A DNA stretch of 64,000 nt from Micromussa lordhowensis. Lineage: Eukaryota > Cnidaria > Anthozoa > Scleractinia > Lobophylliidae. Positions 1 to 10,343 of this stretch are shown here, one piece after another. The notes beneath the pieces are model-generated. The model saw only the letters and a program-made list of their open reading frames with translations. It had not been told where the DNA came from and did no database searches. The position numbers were made by a program, and so were the translations under genes. Position 1 is the first letter of the stretch, and each line of letters starts with the position of its first letter. The stretch is from NCBI GenBank assembly GCA_964020085.1, contig OZ026598.1:26596697-26660696 (forward strand), written 5' to 3'.

Positions 1-540
1 ATTGGCGGTGAAATTGCAGATTTGCCTGTTGGTTGGAAATGGAAAGGAAACATTGTTATTACACATGTTGAAATTGAAGATGAAGATGTTTTGATGCCAT
101 TTGCCAATTTTTTTTTAAAGGTCGTGTTGGTAACATGTCGCCAATTTTCGCGCTATTTTTTTCTTGTTTAACGTTCGGCTGAGAAAAAAGAGAGACTGCC
201 CGTAGCTAGTTTGTTGGTGGCTCCAAACTGAACCCACCCCATCATAATATAATACCTATGTTCATTTTGTTTTACGTTCTAGGCTTATTTTTAGGAGAGG
301 AAAATAACTTAGTCTAAAACGTAACGAAAAGTTATTTACAAACATGATTGGATCAGTTATGGCTTAAGTCAGTTAATTACTTATTTTATTGAATGAAGGA
401 TCAAAATAAACGATTTTGGTTTCCTGAATTGCTTTTAAGTTCAAAATTTGTTGTCATGATTGTGGGTCCTCAAAAAGTAATGCTCTAGACTGACTACCAC
501 ATCCTTATTATTTTTTTTTTTAAACCAAGGCCAAGAATGG
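1..540. other. Opening segment, no firm gene
   Basis: AT-rich sequence. A short open stretch at about 1-110 reads as a plausible exon tail on the plus strand (…ADLPVGWKWKGNIVI…), but I see no clear donor and do not recognise it. The rest is low-complexity intergenic or intronic sequence. Confidence 0.3.
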
Positions 541-569
541 AGATGACTCTCAACGCAGCATCAGCTAGG

Positions 570-761
570 TCTTGGAATACCTTTTGGAAATACATGTAAA
601 GGAAGCCATTAAGAGAGGAAGGAGGACAGTCAGGCTGAGATTTGCAGCTGATGGCAGGAGAATGAGTAAGACGATAGGCACTGTTATGGCAGTTTTTAAC
701 GTACTTGCCGAAGACAAGCATTCGTTTGAATACCAGTACAGTTTAACATTATACAATGGTA
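570..761 (+). pseudogene. Isolated exon of an unknown transposon-like gene family
   Basis: A single open exon lies between a plausible acceptor (…cagctag at about 569) and a good donor (gtaagc at 762). It encodes about 63 residues including the motif VRLRFAADGRRMSK. A similar basic 'DGR' segment (IKLDGRPLGG) lies in the decayed multi-exon gene at 19.7-25.6 kb, so I place both in one family. That link is my inference from a short pattern. No upstream or downstream exon is found here; BEL/Pao sequence follows within 100 bases. The function is unknown, and the exon is probably an orphan left by rearrangement. Confidence 0.4.
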
Positions 762-849
762 AGCACTCATTAAAATCATCTTTGGAATGTCACAAAATGT
801 ATACATGTATTCACAACCACCAACTACAACAACATTATTAAGAAGAAGC

Positions 850-1331
850 ATCTTATCTGTTATGTCTTCACTGTACGATCCGCTTGGTCTGGCTGCGCCA
901 ATGATTTTACCTGCAAAACGGTTGGGACAATGCGATCCGTAGTGATCACCTGGAACGATGGTGTGAGTGGACTTGAGGTATCACTGGCCTATCTGATGTG
1001 AAGTACCACGTTGTGTAAAATCGCAGCACTTCAGCAAGGTTGACTCCATCCAGTTGCACTACTTTTCAGACGCCTCTGAAGAGGGCTATGGTGCGGTTTC
1101 TTACCTCCGTATGGCTGATTCTCAAGGTATTTTATTGGGCAAAGCAAGAGTCACCCTGTTAAAGACGGTCACAATGCCTCACCTTGAGTTAACCGCCGTC
1201 ACAGTCGCAGTCAAGCTTCATAAGCAGATCAAAAAAGAGCTTACTTTACCAATTCACCAAGTGATGTTTTGGACGGATTCCACTATCATTCTACAGTATA
1301 TCAACAACAGTCATACGAGGTTCCAGACCTT
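850..1331 (+). pseudogene. BEL/Pao retrotransposon pol fragment (RT end and RNase H)
   Basis: Around 862-925 the plus strand encodes SLYDPLGLAAPMILPAK, the segment typical of BEL/Pao polyproteins just after the reverse transcriptase. A frame change leads into 1054-1331, which encodes an RNase H-like domain: YFSDASEEGYGAVSY (first acidic residue), then MPHLELTAV and FWTDSTIILQYI (later acidic residues). The reading ends abruptly at 1331, where the Gypsy LTR begins. Upstream RT and downstream integrase are absent. The piece is dead: truncated at both ends and frameshifted near 930-1040. It is the oldest layer of the nest. Confidence 0.75.
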
Positions 1332-1502
1332 TGTTGACCGTTACATTTCGCATTCAAAGTTGAATATTTAATAATGCTTATTCACAGATTTATATAGGCG
1401 TAAGGTGCTGGTGCTGATATGATAATTACGTGCATTACGATTGGTAAGTGCGAATAACGGAGGTGCAGGTGTTGATGTGCTAATTACAATAGTTGTGCAA
1501 CA
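1332..1502 (-). repeat. 3' LTR of the Gypsy element
   Basis: This 171-bp repeat matches 17422-17583 with two substitutions plus one extra 9-bp stretch (a local duplication of 'attacg' context near 1429). Its ends are the inverted pair TGTTG/CAACA. It cuts directly into the BEL/Pao RNase H frame. Confidence 0.9.
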
Positions 1503-1515
1503 CCCTCTCTCTCTT
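1503..1515 (-). promoter_or_regulatory. Polypurine tract
   Basis: On the minus strand this reads as an A/G-only run (AAGAGAGAGAGGG) immediately before the TGTTG start of the 3' LTR. That is where LTR elements prime plus-strand DNA synthesis. Confidence 0.75.
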
Positions 1516-1565
1516 AGAAAGACTAATAAAAAATAAATAAATGTACTAATCTATTAGAGTTCAGT

Positions 1566-2650
1566 TCATCTTGCTTGTGAGTCTACATAACAGTCTTTGA
1601 ACCTTGACGGCAATTTACGAATTCTTTGTGAACGGCAAAGACCGCATTTATCAGCTCGAGGTGCTGCGCTCTCTAATTGCGTGTGTGAACGGCGAAGTCC
1701 ACTCTGTAGTTCCATTTTCTCAGGGTTGGCTGGTTGTCTTTCTTGCTCCTGTTCAGAATGTGTGGATGCCACTTCAAGCTGGTCCATCTCAATGGTTTTT
1801 CTTTCAGCTGGCTCTGTTCTTGCTCCCTGGATTTGGACATGGTTTCGCCGAACAGGTCCCATTGCAGTCTTGACCAGGCAGGATCTCAATGTGGCCTGTT
1901 CAACTACCTCCCCATACATCCATGGCTGAGACTTGTTTGTAGGTCGTGGCTTCACAAACACTTTCTCTCCTGGAGTAAATGATTTCAGCTGGCCTGAAGC
2001 CCTCTTGTCATAATGGGCTTTTGATCGGCCTCTCCTTTCTTCAATGTTTCTCATTACAACCTGTCGTGATGCGGCTTGTGGAAGAAGCTGGCTTGTTGCT
2101 GCTGGGATGACCTCACGGAGTTTGCGAGACATGAGTCGCTGTGCTGGTGAGTATTGGTATCCCTGTTGTGGCGTGTTTCGATAGGCCAAAAGTGCCAGGT
2201 AAGGGTCCTCAAAGCGAAATTTCTTGAGAATATTTTTTGCTATCTTGACTGCAGATTCCGCTTTCCCATTTCCTTTGCTGTGATACGGGGATGATTTGAT
2301 GCTAGTGAATCCGTATTCACGTGCAAAACGTGCGTATTCATGGCTGACAAACTGCGGACCATTGTCTGTTACGCATTCGTCGGGAATGCCGTGACGTGCG
2401 AAATTCCTCTTCATGGCTCGTATGACTGCGACGCCTGATATTTCTTAAAGGCTCAAGTTCGAAATAGTCACTGTAATGGTCCACAAGCACAAGGTAATTG
2501 CTGCCATCTAGTTGAAACAAATCTGCACTCACTCTTTCCCACGGCCGAGACGGTATGGTATGTGACTGCATGGGTTCCTGGGGCCGCTCACTTAGGTACT
2601 GAGAACACACACCACATGAGAAATATGTTTGCCTAATTGCTGTCTGCATT
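1566..2650 (-). pseudogene. Gypsy integrase (zinc-binding part, catalytic core, C-terminal tail)
   Basis: Two overlapping minus-strand frames encode one integrase. The upstream frame (2649-2338) holds CGVCSQYLSERPQEP, the tail of the zinc-binding region, and WERVSADLFQLDGSNYLVLVDHYSDYFE with the first catalytic Asp. The downstream frame (2414-1566) holds CVTDNGPQFVS (second Asp) and SSPYHSKGNGKAESAVK (catalytic Glu), then a basic C-terminal tail. A frameshift near 2415-2440 separates the two catalytic halves, so no functional protein can be made. The domain order and the neighbouring LTR fix the assignment. Confidence 0.88.
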
Positions 2651-2689
2651 CCTGGCCAGTAAACAGATTCCCGGGCTCTACGTATGCTA

Positions 2690-3498
2690 CTATCTGTGCC
2701 TTGATGTGCTTTGGTGTATCTTCTGCAAGAGCTCAGATTGCAGTGATGCGGGAACTATGACTTGATGAGATTTGAAGAGCACTCCATCATATACGGAAAT
2801 CTCATCTCTGAAGTCCCAGTAGGCTCTGATTTCATCCGGTACTTCACTCTTTTGGGAGGGCCAGCCACCAAGCACCACTTCCTTCAGTGTCATTAAGGAT
2901 GGGTCTTTCACAGTCTCCTCTCTGATCTGATTCATTGTACTCGGTTTGACAAGGTTTGGTGACAGGTCCATCTGTGAGAGATCCACATGAAATACATCGT
3001 ACTCTTGCGTCATTCCGGGTACATCACTAAGAGCCGCGCGAGACAGAGTGTCGGCCATGAAGAGCTCTTTCCCCTTCTTGTACTGAACAGTAAAGTGATA
3101 GTTCTGAAGTCTCAACATCATTCTCTGAAGCCTGCACGGAGCTCTACTCAAAGGTTTCTTGAAAATGGTCTCCAAAAGCTGATGATCGGAGTGGACCATT
3201 ATGTCCTGCTTTCCATATAGGTAATGATGCCATTTCTCCATACAGGACGCAATTGCCAAGCACTCTTTCTCAATCTGAGCATATTTTTTTCTGTAGCGCT
3301 GAGGGTGTGTGACATGAAGCAGACAGGATGGCCCTCCTGAAGTAAGACTCCGCCCATGGCGCTGTCCGATGCGTCTACTTGAAGGGTCACAGGAAGGCTG
3401 ACATCATTAATAGCGCAACGCTGTTGTGGAAGTTGTGAGGGTCTTGGTCGAGTTGAATGCCGCCCCGTGAACGTCAGACCGAAGAAATTCAGTGTCAT
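2690..3498 (-). pseudogene. Gypsy RNase H region and linker
   Basis: Frames 3498-3199 and 3259-2690 together encode the RNase H domain: VTLQVDASDSAMGGVLLQEGHPVCFMSHTL, then YGKQDIMVHSDHQLLETIFKKPL, then MADTLSRA, all typical of Gypsy pol. A frameshift near 3230-3290 divides it. The domain joins the reverse transcriptase upstream and the integrase downstream. It is dead by frameshift. Confidence 0.85.
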
Positions 3499-4489
3499 CC
3501 CTAGTCAGGTCCCTCAATGGGAGGACTGTTTGAGACAGGTTTTGGCAGAACTTGGACAAGTACTGGCACATTCCTAAGAAACGTTGCACAGCGGCCTTGT
3601 CTGCTGGGGTTGGCATTCCTGTGATCGCAGCTACTTTACTTGGATCAGGCTGAACTCCTCTGTTGGTAAGTCTGTGCCCCATAAATGAAACAGAGCTGGA
3701 CTTGAATTGGATTTTTCTCACAGAGAGTCGAAGATCGTGATCACTGCACTTCTCAAGTAGATGAATTAGATTTCGGTCATGATCAATATCTGCTTCTTCT
3801 TTTTTATCGCCACAGCCATAAACGCAAATGTCATCTGCTATGTTGATTACCCCATTCAGTCCATCCAAAAACTCATGTTGTCGCCACTGGTATTCTTCCG
3901 GTCCTGAGGCAATACCAAAAGGCATCCGGTTGTAACAATAGCGACCATCTGGCCCACGGAACGTTGTTAGCAGAGAAGATTCTTCATCCAGTTCAATAGT
4001 GTGAAACGCCTCAGAAACATAAACAACGGTGAACACCTTGGCTTTTGTGAGAAGAGGTAGCCTCTCCTCGATTGTGGGTATGGTGTATTTGGGTCTTTTA
4101 ATCGCCTTGTTTATGGTCTGGCTCAGATCGATGCAGATGCGAAGTTTGCCATTAGGTTTTTCTTTAATCAGCATATCGGAGAGCCAATCAGTAGGTTGGG
4201 TTACAGGCCTTACAATTCCTTCTTCGCAGAGCCTTTTCAGTTCCTCATTGACTCTGTCTAATTTTGCCACTGGAACGCGGCGTGTGGGGGCATGGACGGG
4301 TGTAACGGACGGGTCCAAATCGATGTGCATTGGGCTCCCAAGAGGTTTCCCACGTCCTGGTTTGAAAACATTGGAGTAGTGGTTCAGAATGTCCTCTGAA
4401 GTTAATTTGCCAAGTGCAGGCAGCTTGTACGTCTCATCCACTAAGAAGTGGAGGTTTGTCACCCGAAACATCCACCACCAGGAAGTCAA
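3407..4489 (-). pseudogene. Gypsy reverse transcriptase
   Basis: A 360-residue minus-strand frame covers the fingers and palm. Visible motifs are KPNGKLRICIDLSQTINKAIKR, TVVYVSEAFHTIELDEES, YNRMPFGIASGPEEYQW, IADDICVYG (the catalytic DD box), LRLSVRKIQFKSSSVSFMGH and FLGMCQYLSKFCQNLS. In the block that usually reads 'hxxxDhxxgF' the sequence is VVYVSEAFH, so the first catalytic Asp appears lost (V-S). This suggests the enzyme is inactive even apart from the frame breaks. The last 30 residues are out of frame with the RNase H. Confidence 0.9.
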
Positions 4490-5175
4490 TAGTGTGCATA
4501 TCTGCCCTTCCTTTCACACACAAGGGTTACTTGACCTTTTGGTTTCATTGTTTGGCTCCCATACGTGCTGATTCTGCTTTTCGTCTTAGAAATCTTCACG
4601 TTCGGGAACAGCTGTTTCAATACTGAACTGGGCATGGTGTTACAAGTCGATGTCGAGTCAATTTGAGCTTTCACGGTTTTCGACTGTCCCCCGTGGATAA
4701 GGTGTAAATGAGCGAAAAACTTCTTTGCACCAATTTGCGTTGCCTGACAGTTCACAACAAACACCTCTTCAGCAGGATCATCACTGACGAAATTCGATTG
4801 CTGCTGCCATCTTCGCCCAGTTCGTGTCCCTCCTCTGCATGCGCGAGCAAAATGGCCAATGATTCCACACTTATTGCACCGTTTTCCAAACGCTGGACAA
4901 TGCTGTTGATGAGGACTGGGATGGTCACCGCGACACCAGAAACAAGCCGCTGTTGAGGTGTCGGAGTTGCGATTCTCGGAGGTTGTCTTCTTTGTGAAGT
5001 TTACCTGTTCCTGCTGGATGCCTCGGGTGTTTTTCATTAACTGGTTTGCAAATGAGGTTGCTTCATGGCTTTTTGGCTACTTCAAAAACTTCTCGTAGAG
5101 TAACTTTTGATTGTGCTATGTCTCGATGCCTGTGACCTTTCCCAATCAGTTTTATGCGCAGAGGTTCGGATGTTA
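4486..5175 (-). pseudogene. Gypsy gag C-terminus (zinc knuckles) and protease
   Basis: On the minus strand, gag resumes after the insertion with TSEPLRIKLIGKGH and VTLREVFEVAKK, then a frame change near 5040-5063. It continues into the nucleocapsid part with CFWCRGDHPSPHQQHC and the cleaner knuckle CNKCGIIGHFARAC. A protease-like domain follows, but its active-site motif reads AQIDSTSTCN where a D-T/S-G-A is expected, so the glycine is missing. Just beyond, the frame breaks before the reverse transcriptase. The upstream half of gag is 11.7 kb away at 16910-17372. Confidence 0.8.
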
Positions 5176-5257
5176 CAGCCGATTTCAGTGCAGTATATAG
5201 ACCCTGGTTTTTCAAACATGATTCGCCCGTGCATGATTCACCCGTCATGGTTCGACC
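5176..5257 (+). repeat. Left terminal inverted repeat
   Basis: 82 bp, starting CAGCC. It matches the reverse complement of 16826-16907 with seven mismatches. The inner half holds three tandem copies of an ATGATTCRCCCG-like 13-mer (the last copy degraded to ATGGTTCGACC), a possible transposase-binding array. Confidence 0.9.
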
Positions 5258-5301
5258 ATGATCACGTGATTTTGTCAAACAGCACCTGCACGTGGTGGGA
5301 A

Positions 5302-6759
5302 ATGGAGGATAGTAGTTGTTGTGAGGTTGTGGAAACGGATACTAGTGAGGCTCTAAGCGAGGTGTCTTCCATAATAAGCGGGAGGCAGGCCCAGCTTTAC
5401 GTAAAAATGAAGGAGGGCAAAGCGAAAGGTGTCCCAACGAACTGTTTTTTACCTGAAGAAGAATCCTTTAGCGCGTGGAAAGGGGCAATGCGACGTTCCG
5501 TAGCAGAAGTGGAATCTATTGCTGTTAGCGATGTCATACTCGACAAAATATATGTTGTGAACAAAAGCTCGCGGTCTCTGTCATTAACAGGCCTGGTAGG
5601 AGATGATGGAGTGTTAGCGGCGTCGCTGGAATACCCTTTACGCCAGAAGAATGGCAAAAGAAGTACCGCCATAATAAAGTTAGCCTGCGACTGGCACAGA
5701 AGGGGTAAGTAGCAACATTTGACTGGAGTAGTTAGATTTTTCTGACATTATTCGGTGGCAAACTGCGATTCCTTCAACGTATCCCCTTAGTTTTGAATTT
5801 TTAGTCTCACGAATGTATAAGTGTTGCCAAGCGCAGACTCTTGTCTAACTAAATTTGCGCCTATTCCGCGGGGCGACAAAAACATGTGCGTTTCATTTTC
5901 TGTGCTCAGCTACCTATCGCCGCCAAAGTACGACAATAAACCACACTTAAGTGTCCACAAAGCGTATGAAACGTTAGGTATGTCAACCCCGTACCCGTAT
6001 TGCCCAATTTTCTCTTCTTTTTCAACACAAACAAGCCAAGAGCATGTCGCCTCTTCCTGTCAAAATGTAGTTTTGCACTCACCACTGATTTTCCCAGCGA
6101 TAATTTCTCTCGTCTCCCGTTTAGTGTTTTCACTTTTTTTTTGTCTCCTGTGGTGAATTCAGTGAAAATACCGCCGAATTTTACAGCCGCCGTGCCTTTT
6201 TGCCGTGAAAAAAAAAAATGGAATGGTGGGTTATCTTTGATAAATTTCTTACCTTTGAAATTCTGTTGAAAATAATTTTTTAACTTGACATCTCATCATG
6301 TGCTAAATTATAACTCATCAGAGTTATAAGTCCCGTTATTCATTCTTTTGTTTAGCGAAAATCGTGATGGCATTGTTCTCGAATCATTAAAATGTTTCTT
6401 TTTTTACAGGATTCGCTAATCCCAGCCAATCATCTCCCCGCCTGCAAAATACCGATTGCACCCTTAACATCTAAGTAACTGCGGGAGTAAAACCTCCTTC
6501 GACAGCAGAAGGACCAGTATATACCATACACGATGTTTCTTCTCAAGCTAATCTTAATTCCATCAAGAAGTTGATCCGGCAACAAATCCCAGATGTCTGC
6601 ATTAAAGCAGGTCTTTTTTGGCTCCCCAAGAAAGGAAAGCAGTGCCACGCCTTGTGCACCGATGTCGATTTAAACACAGCTAAAGATGAATACAACCAAG
6701 GGGGAACTGTTAAGAATTTACGACTGGCTGTGGCAACGATTTCCACTAAGCCCCTTATT
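5302..6759 (+). CDS. Unknown two-exon gene inside the Tc1-type element
   Basis: Exon 1 (5302-5704) starts MEDSSCCEVVETDTSEALSE, runs 134 codons and ends at a good donor (gtaagt), leaving one base. A polypyrimidine acceptor (tttttttacag) at 6409 restores frame into exon 2, which runs to a stop at 6757-6759. Exon 2 holds LIRQQIPDVCIKAGLFWLP and ends VATISTKPLI. One in-frame TAA at 6472-6474 breaks exon 2 early, so this copy is mutated unless a small intron removes it. I do not recognise any domain. It starts only 45 bases inside the left inverted repeat and points inward, as the first gene of a mobile unit would. Function unknown. Confidence 0.5.
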
Positions 6760-7413
6760 TGAGTATTTCTATGAACAGTAATGATCATACTCTAAACTTG
6801 TGGTGCATATATTTGCATAAATTATTAAGAACTGTTGCTTTTCTGGAGTGACTTGAATCATTTGAATTTGTAACCATTTGTTTGAGCACTATTCATTTGG
6901 GTTTCACAACAATTTGTGTTGTCATGCACAGTTATCAAAAATCACCTTGGGGCAATTGCTGCTTTCTCCTACTGTAGTTTTTTTTTTCCCAAACATGGTA
7001 AGAAAGTTAAAAAGATAACATTTAAATTTCTGGGATACTGATATTCTCACTATTCACCTTGTTTGAACTGCAGAGATTGGAGAAGAAAATTAACAGTAGA
7101 AATGTATATAAGGAATATGAAATTAACTGTTCTAATGATGAAGCAATGTGGCCTTTGTCTGGGATGAAAACTATTGTATATTGCATTATTATTGTTTTGA
7201 CATTTTGGATTGATAGACTTTATACTCTTGGGCAGTTTGTTTTCCCATTTCAGACCAGCTGATATTCTCTGATTACAGAATTTTTCTTCTATGTCTAACT
7301 ATTGCAAAACAAGAATTCTAAAGAGTATCATCACATGGTCCGAAATGGGTCAAGAAAATAAGGTCTATTTCTATTTGAGGTGGTGGAAAATCATCAGCAG
7401 CAGTAAGGAGACC

Positions 7414-8187
7414 ATGCCTCAAAATGAAAGAACCAAAAGAAGGAAAACATTCCCTCCAGCAGACAGTGACAGTGGTGCAAGTGATGATGAAGCTGCTTAT
7501 CAAAAGTTTCTCAAAAGCAAAGGTGAAGGCAAACTTAAGCCAGGCAACAGCAATTGGAATACCTGTCATATGGAACTTCGCAAGACTCTTGAACAAGCTG
7601 GAACCCTAGATCGATATGGCATAAAGCATCTCAGTTTGTGGACTGATTTAATACAAGATGGAACACTGTCAGGATGCCACGAAGAACCTGACTGGACAAA
7701 GTATCTTCATGTGGTTCATGTAAAGAACCTACCGAAAGGAGGGATGGGATTTGTATGTGCAAGGGGACAAAATGATGTACTCACCAATTTTCTCCTTCAG
7801 CGTGAGGAAGACAGGAAGTGGGAGAGACAACAGCAATCTTCACTGCATGCTTTGCTGTTGTCTGCATTATCCCCAACAGTGAGACCACTTATTGGTGATG
7901 GTGCATCAGCTTGTTCCCCTGCAACTCAGTGTTCAAAAGAAAGCTCTGGAGGCAATCAAGGTCAGTGCACTGAGCAGAGTCTTCTCCCCACTAGGAGGCA
8001 AATCAAGTACAATACTTGGTCTTCACCCTCATGGTCCTCCAGTTCACCAGAGTCAATTAGAGAGTTGCCAGTAAATGGTAATTCTCCAAGCTCTGATACA
8101 ACAGAAAGTGATGATTCAGAGCTCTTTGACTTTGATGAATGGGTAAAGGATCAGATTGCCTTGTGCAGAAGAATACAAAATTCATGA
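7414..8187 (+). CDS. Unknown acidic protein, 257 residues, cargo of the Tc1-type element
   Basis: The start is set at MPQNERTKRRKTF, whose basic stretch could serve as a nuclear signal; the frame is open upstream to 7291 but begins to look non-coding. It continues through an acidic patch (DSDSGASDDE) and a central region with NWNTCHMELRKTLEQAG and WTKYLHVVHVKNLPKGGMGF. A polar Ser/Gln-rich linker follows, then an acidic tail (DDSELFDFDEWVKDQIALC). I recognise no known family. The uninterrupted 257-codon frame contrasts with the decayed transposase nearby. It lies 70 bases before a SAM-domain frame on the same strand, and the two may be parts of one transcript. Confidence 0.55.
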   Translation: MPQNERTKRRKTFPPADSDSGASDDEAAYQKFLKSKGEGKLKPGNSNWNTCHMELRKTLEQAGTLDRYGIKHLSLWTDLIQDGTLSGCHEEPDWTKYLHVVHVKNLPKGGMGFVCARGQNDVLTNFLLQREEDRKWERQQQSSLHALLLSALSPTVRPLIGDGASACSPATQCSKESSGGNQGQCTEQSLLPTRRQIKYNTWSSPSWSSSSPESIRELPVNGNSPSSDTTESDDSELFDFDEWVKDQIALCRRIQNS

Positions 8188-8259
8188 TGAGAAGGGATTA
8201 CCAGTAGTCTATTAATCTGAAGTAATTGTCCATTACTTGTCTTCTTAGGTTTGTTGTAA

Positions 8260-8466
8260 ATGAGTGTTGAGGATGTTGAACAGGCATTGATAACATTGAA
8301 GCTGGGGAGGTATGTTCAGTCCTTTCAAGACCAGCAAATTGATGGTGCTGTGCTAGCACATTTGAACGATGAAGGCCTCCAGCAACTGGGAATGAATGAA
8401 CAGTTGCATCGTTCCATTTTACTTGGATTTGTTTCAAAAAAGGCTATTGGCCTAGACACCAATTAA
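8260..8466 (+). CDS. SAM-domain protein, 68 residues
   Basis: The frame encodes almost nothing but a sterile alpha motif: VEDVEQALITLKLGRYVQSF, then IDGAVLAHLNDEGLQQLGM and HRSILLGFV, matching the 'L..Y...F....IDG..L..L....L..LGI...G.R..L' layout of SAM domains. SAM domains mediate protein-protein contacts, often polymerisation. An acceptor-like site (tcttcttag, 8248) lies just before the start, so it may be the last exon of the 7414-8187 gene, but an in-frame TAA before the ATG argues for separate translation. AATAAA signals follow near 8506 and 8691. Confidence 0.65.
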   Translation: MSVEDVEQALITLKLGRYVQSFQDQQIDGAVLAHLNDEGLQQLGMNEQLHRSILLGFVSKKAIGLDTN

Positions 8467-9212
8467 CAAAAGGAAAAAGTGTGTTGTTCCAAAGTCTTAA
8501 GAGAAATAAATTCTGTTATTGTTGTGTTTACAGTTTCTTCCATCACTTCTGAAGGAAACATTTGTTACTTGTGGTTTAAAATTCTCGTGTGTGAAATCAT
8601 AGTTTTCAAAATATCATCACTGTACTGTGGACTGTTTTATATAACTAAGTTGCCAGATCGTCTGGGTTCATGCCAGTCAGTAGTTACTCAATAAAATGTG
8701 TAAACTCAAATATTGTAATGATTTATTTGCCATTTGTATCTCAATATCTGTAGCCACTGTCGGTGAAGAAACTGCGAGCATCATCTGCAGTGATCTGAGA
8801 ATAAGAATGAGGTTTTTGTAAAATACGCAACTACATTTGTAAGATGGAAACCCTTTTAGGAAATGTATGGATTCAGTATTCAATTTTTAGCTGATCTATG
8901 TCACTGGTAGACATTAGAAATATGTCCCTTTCCCAATTATCCTCAGAGGATCAGAACAGTGGAATTGTTAAAAGTATATTTTCCAAAGAAATTGAATTGC
9001 ATACTTGCTAAAAGGGGATTCCCACTGGACCAGAGAATGCATTATCTGTATGTTGTGGACTTAGTGTCCACTCAATAGAAGTGACCAAGAGTAAAGACTC
9101 CACTGTACAACTGTTTGTGCAGTAGACAATTTGTTGGCTTCAATTTATAGGCATGCTTCAAATAGTCAAAAGGTGGAGAACTCCACATACATACATTTCT
9201 GGTGCATTCCTT

Positions 9213-9330
9213 TGGGGTAATTCTGGATCAGGTTCAGTGATCCAAGATCGGTTTGGATCATGGTGCATCAAAAGAACCAGTGAATCCATGACCAGAGTGG
9301 ATTTGACGGTTCCTTTAAAGCACCATGATC
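9213..9330. repeat. Inverted-repeat segment, partner at 14417-14455
   Basis: The stretch from 'cctttggggtaattctgg' to 'cagtgatcc' is an imperfect reverse complement of 14417-14450. The segment also folds on itself: GGATCATGGTGC (about 9256) pairs with GCACCATGATCC (about 9320). It looks like a MITE or fold-back element that was split when the LINE entered. Confidence 0.55.
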
Positions 9331-9433
9331 CAGACAGATCAGATTTTTGTGTTGTGAAGGTGACGGAGTGCGGACGCATCTTTGAGTGCTCCGCCTTACT
9401 TCTTGAAAACCTCTTTAAAGACACTATTTAGCT

Positions 9434-10282
9434 ATGCCTGTGACAGTAGCTTCTTTAAAAAAAGAAAATGACGGCCTCAAGGATGAAATCGCCGCCCTCA
9501 AGCGAAATTTAGAAGAGCTACAGCAGTCTACTAAACGACATGATTCGCAAGCTTCCAACACTGGCGGCGAACAAGCCTCCAACAATGGCGGCGAACAACA
9601 ACCTACTTGTTTGATTTCAGACGCCGAGACTCTAAGCACCCTGGAGTTTTATGGGAAATCATACGACGATTTACGAGCAGAATCTGTGAATAGCCTTAAA
9701 CAACTCTGGTCGCGCCTAAATTTGCCGTCATCCCAAGTTGAACAGATCGGAGATTCAATCGAACAACTGCAGAGGTATAGTTTCCAGTACAACATTAAAA
9801 TTATTGGCCTTCCCGAAAGCGAGTTGCAAGAATCGGCCTCTAAAACTGTCTCCCTGTGTATCAATCTTTTCAAAGCCGCTGGAATCGAAATCTCAAATCA
9901 AGACATTGATATCGCTCATCGTATTCCTACAAGAACTGCCACTTCTGGTCCTCGACCAATTGTCTGCAAATTCACAAGAAGAATTGTGAAAGAGCAAGCT
10001 ATGCATTCACGAAAGGAAGTTAGTAAAGTGCCGGCCACTTCGATCGGATTACCGTCCAGTCACTCTCTGGAAAACGTCAGATTATTTGATCACCTTACTC
10101 CCCTGCTTCAACAACTCTTGGCGGATTCAAAGAAATTTCAGAAAAGAAATGGCTTCAAGTTCTGCTGGGCCAAGAACTTTGTCATTTATCTTCGACGAAC
10201 CGATGTTTCTCGCCAGATCCAAATCAAGTCCCACAACGATCTTGTGAACTTTGCAAATCAGGAGAATCTACCCATGAGCTAA
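9434..10282 (+). CDS. LINE ORF1-like protein, 282 residues
   Basis: The N-terminus is a leucine/lysine coiled coil (LKKENDGLKDEIAALKRNLEEL), followed by a polar linker. A second helix and an RRM-like core then lead to RYSFQYNIKIIGLPES and DIDIAHRIPTR, as in ORF1 proteins of L1- and CR1/L2-type LINEs. This family binds RNA and escorts the element. The frame is intact, unlike the downstream ORF2. It ends 61 bases before the ORF2 start region. Confidence 0.75.
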   Translation: MPVTVASLKKENDGLKDEIAALKRNLEELQQSTKRHDSQASNTGGEQASNNGGEQQPTCLISDAETLSTLEFYGKSYDDLRAESVNSLKQLWSRLNLPSSQVEQIGDSIEQLQRYSFQYNIKIIGLPESELQESASKTVSLCINLFKAAGIEISNQDIDIAHRIPTRTATSGPRPIVCKFTRRIVKEQAMHSRKEVSKVPATSIGLPSSHSLENVRLFDHLTPLLQQLLADSKKFQKRNGFKFCWAKNFVIYLRRTDVSRQIQIKSHNDLVNFANQENLPMS

Positions 10283-10343
10283 GTACCTTCCTCAAGTTCC
10301 TAAGTAATTTGATACTCTATCATAGCTGAACTTAGTCGCTACT

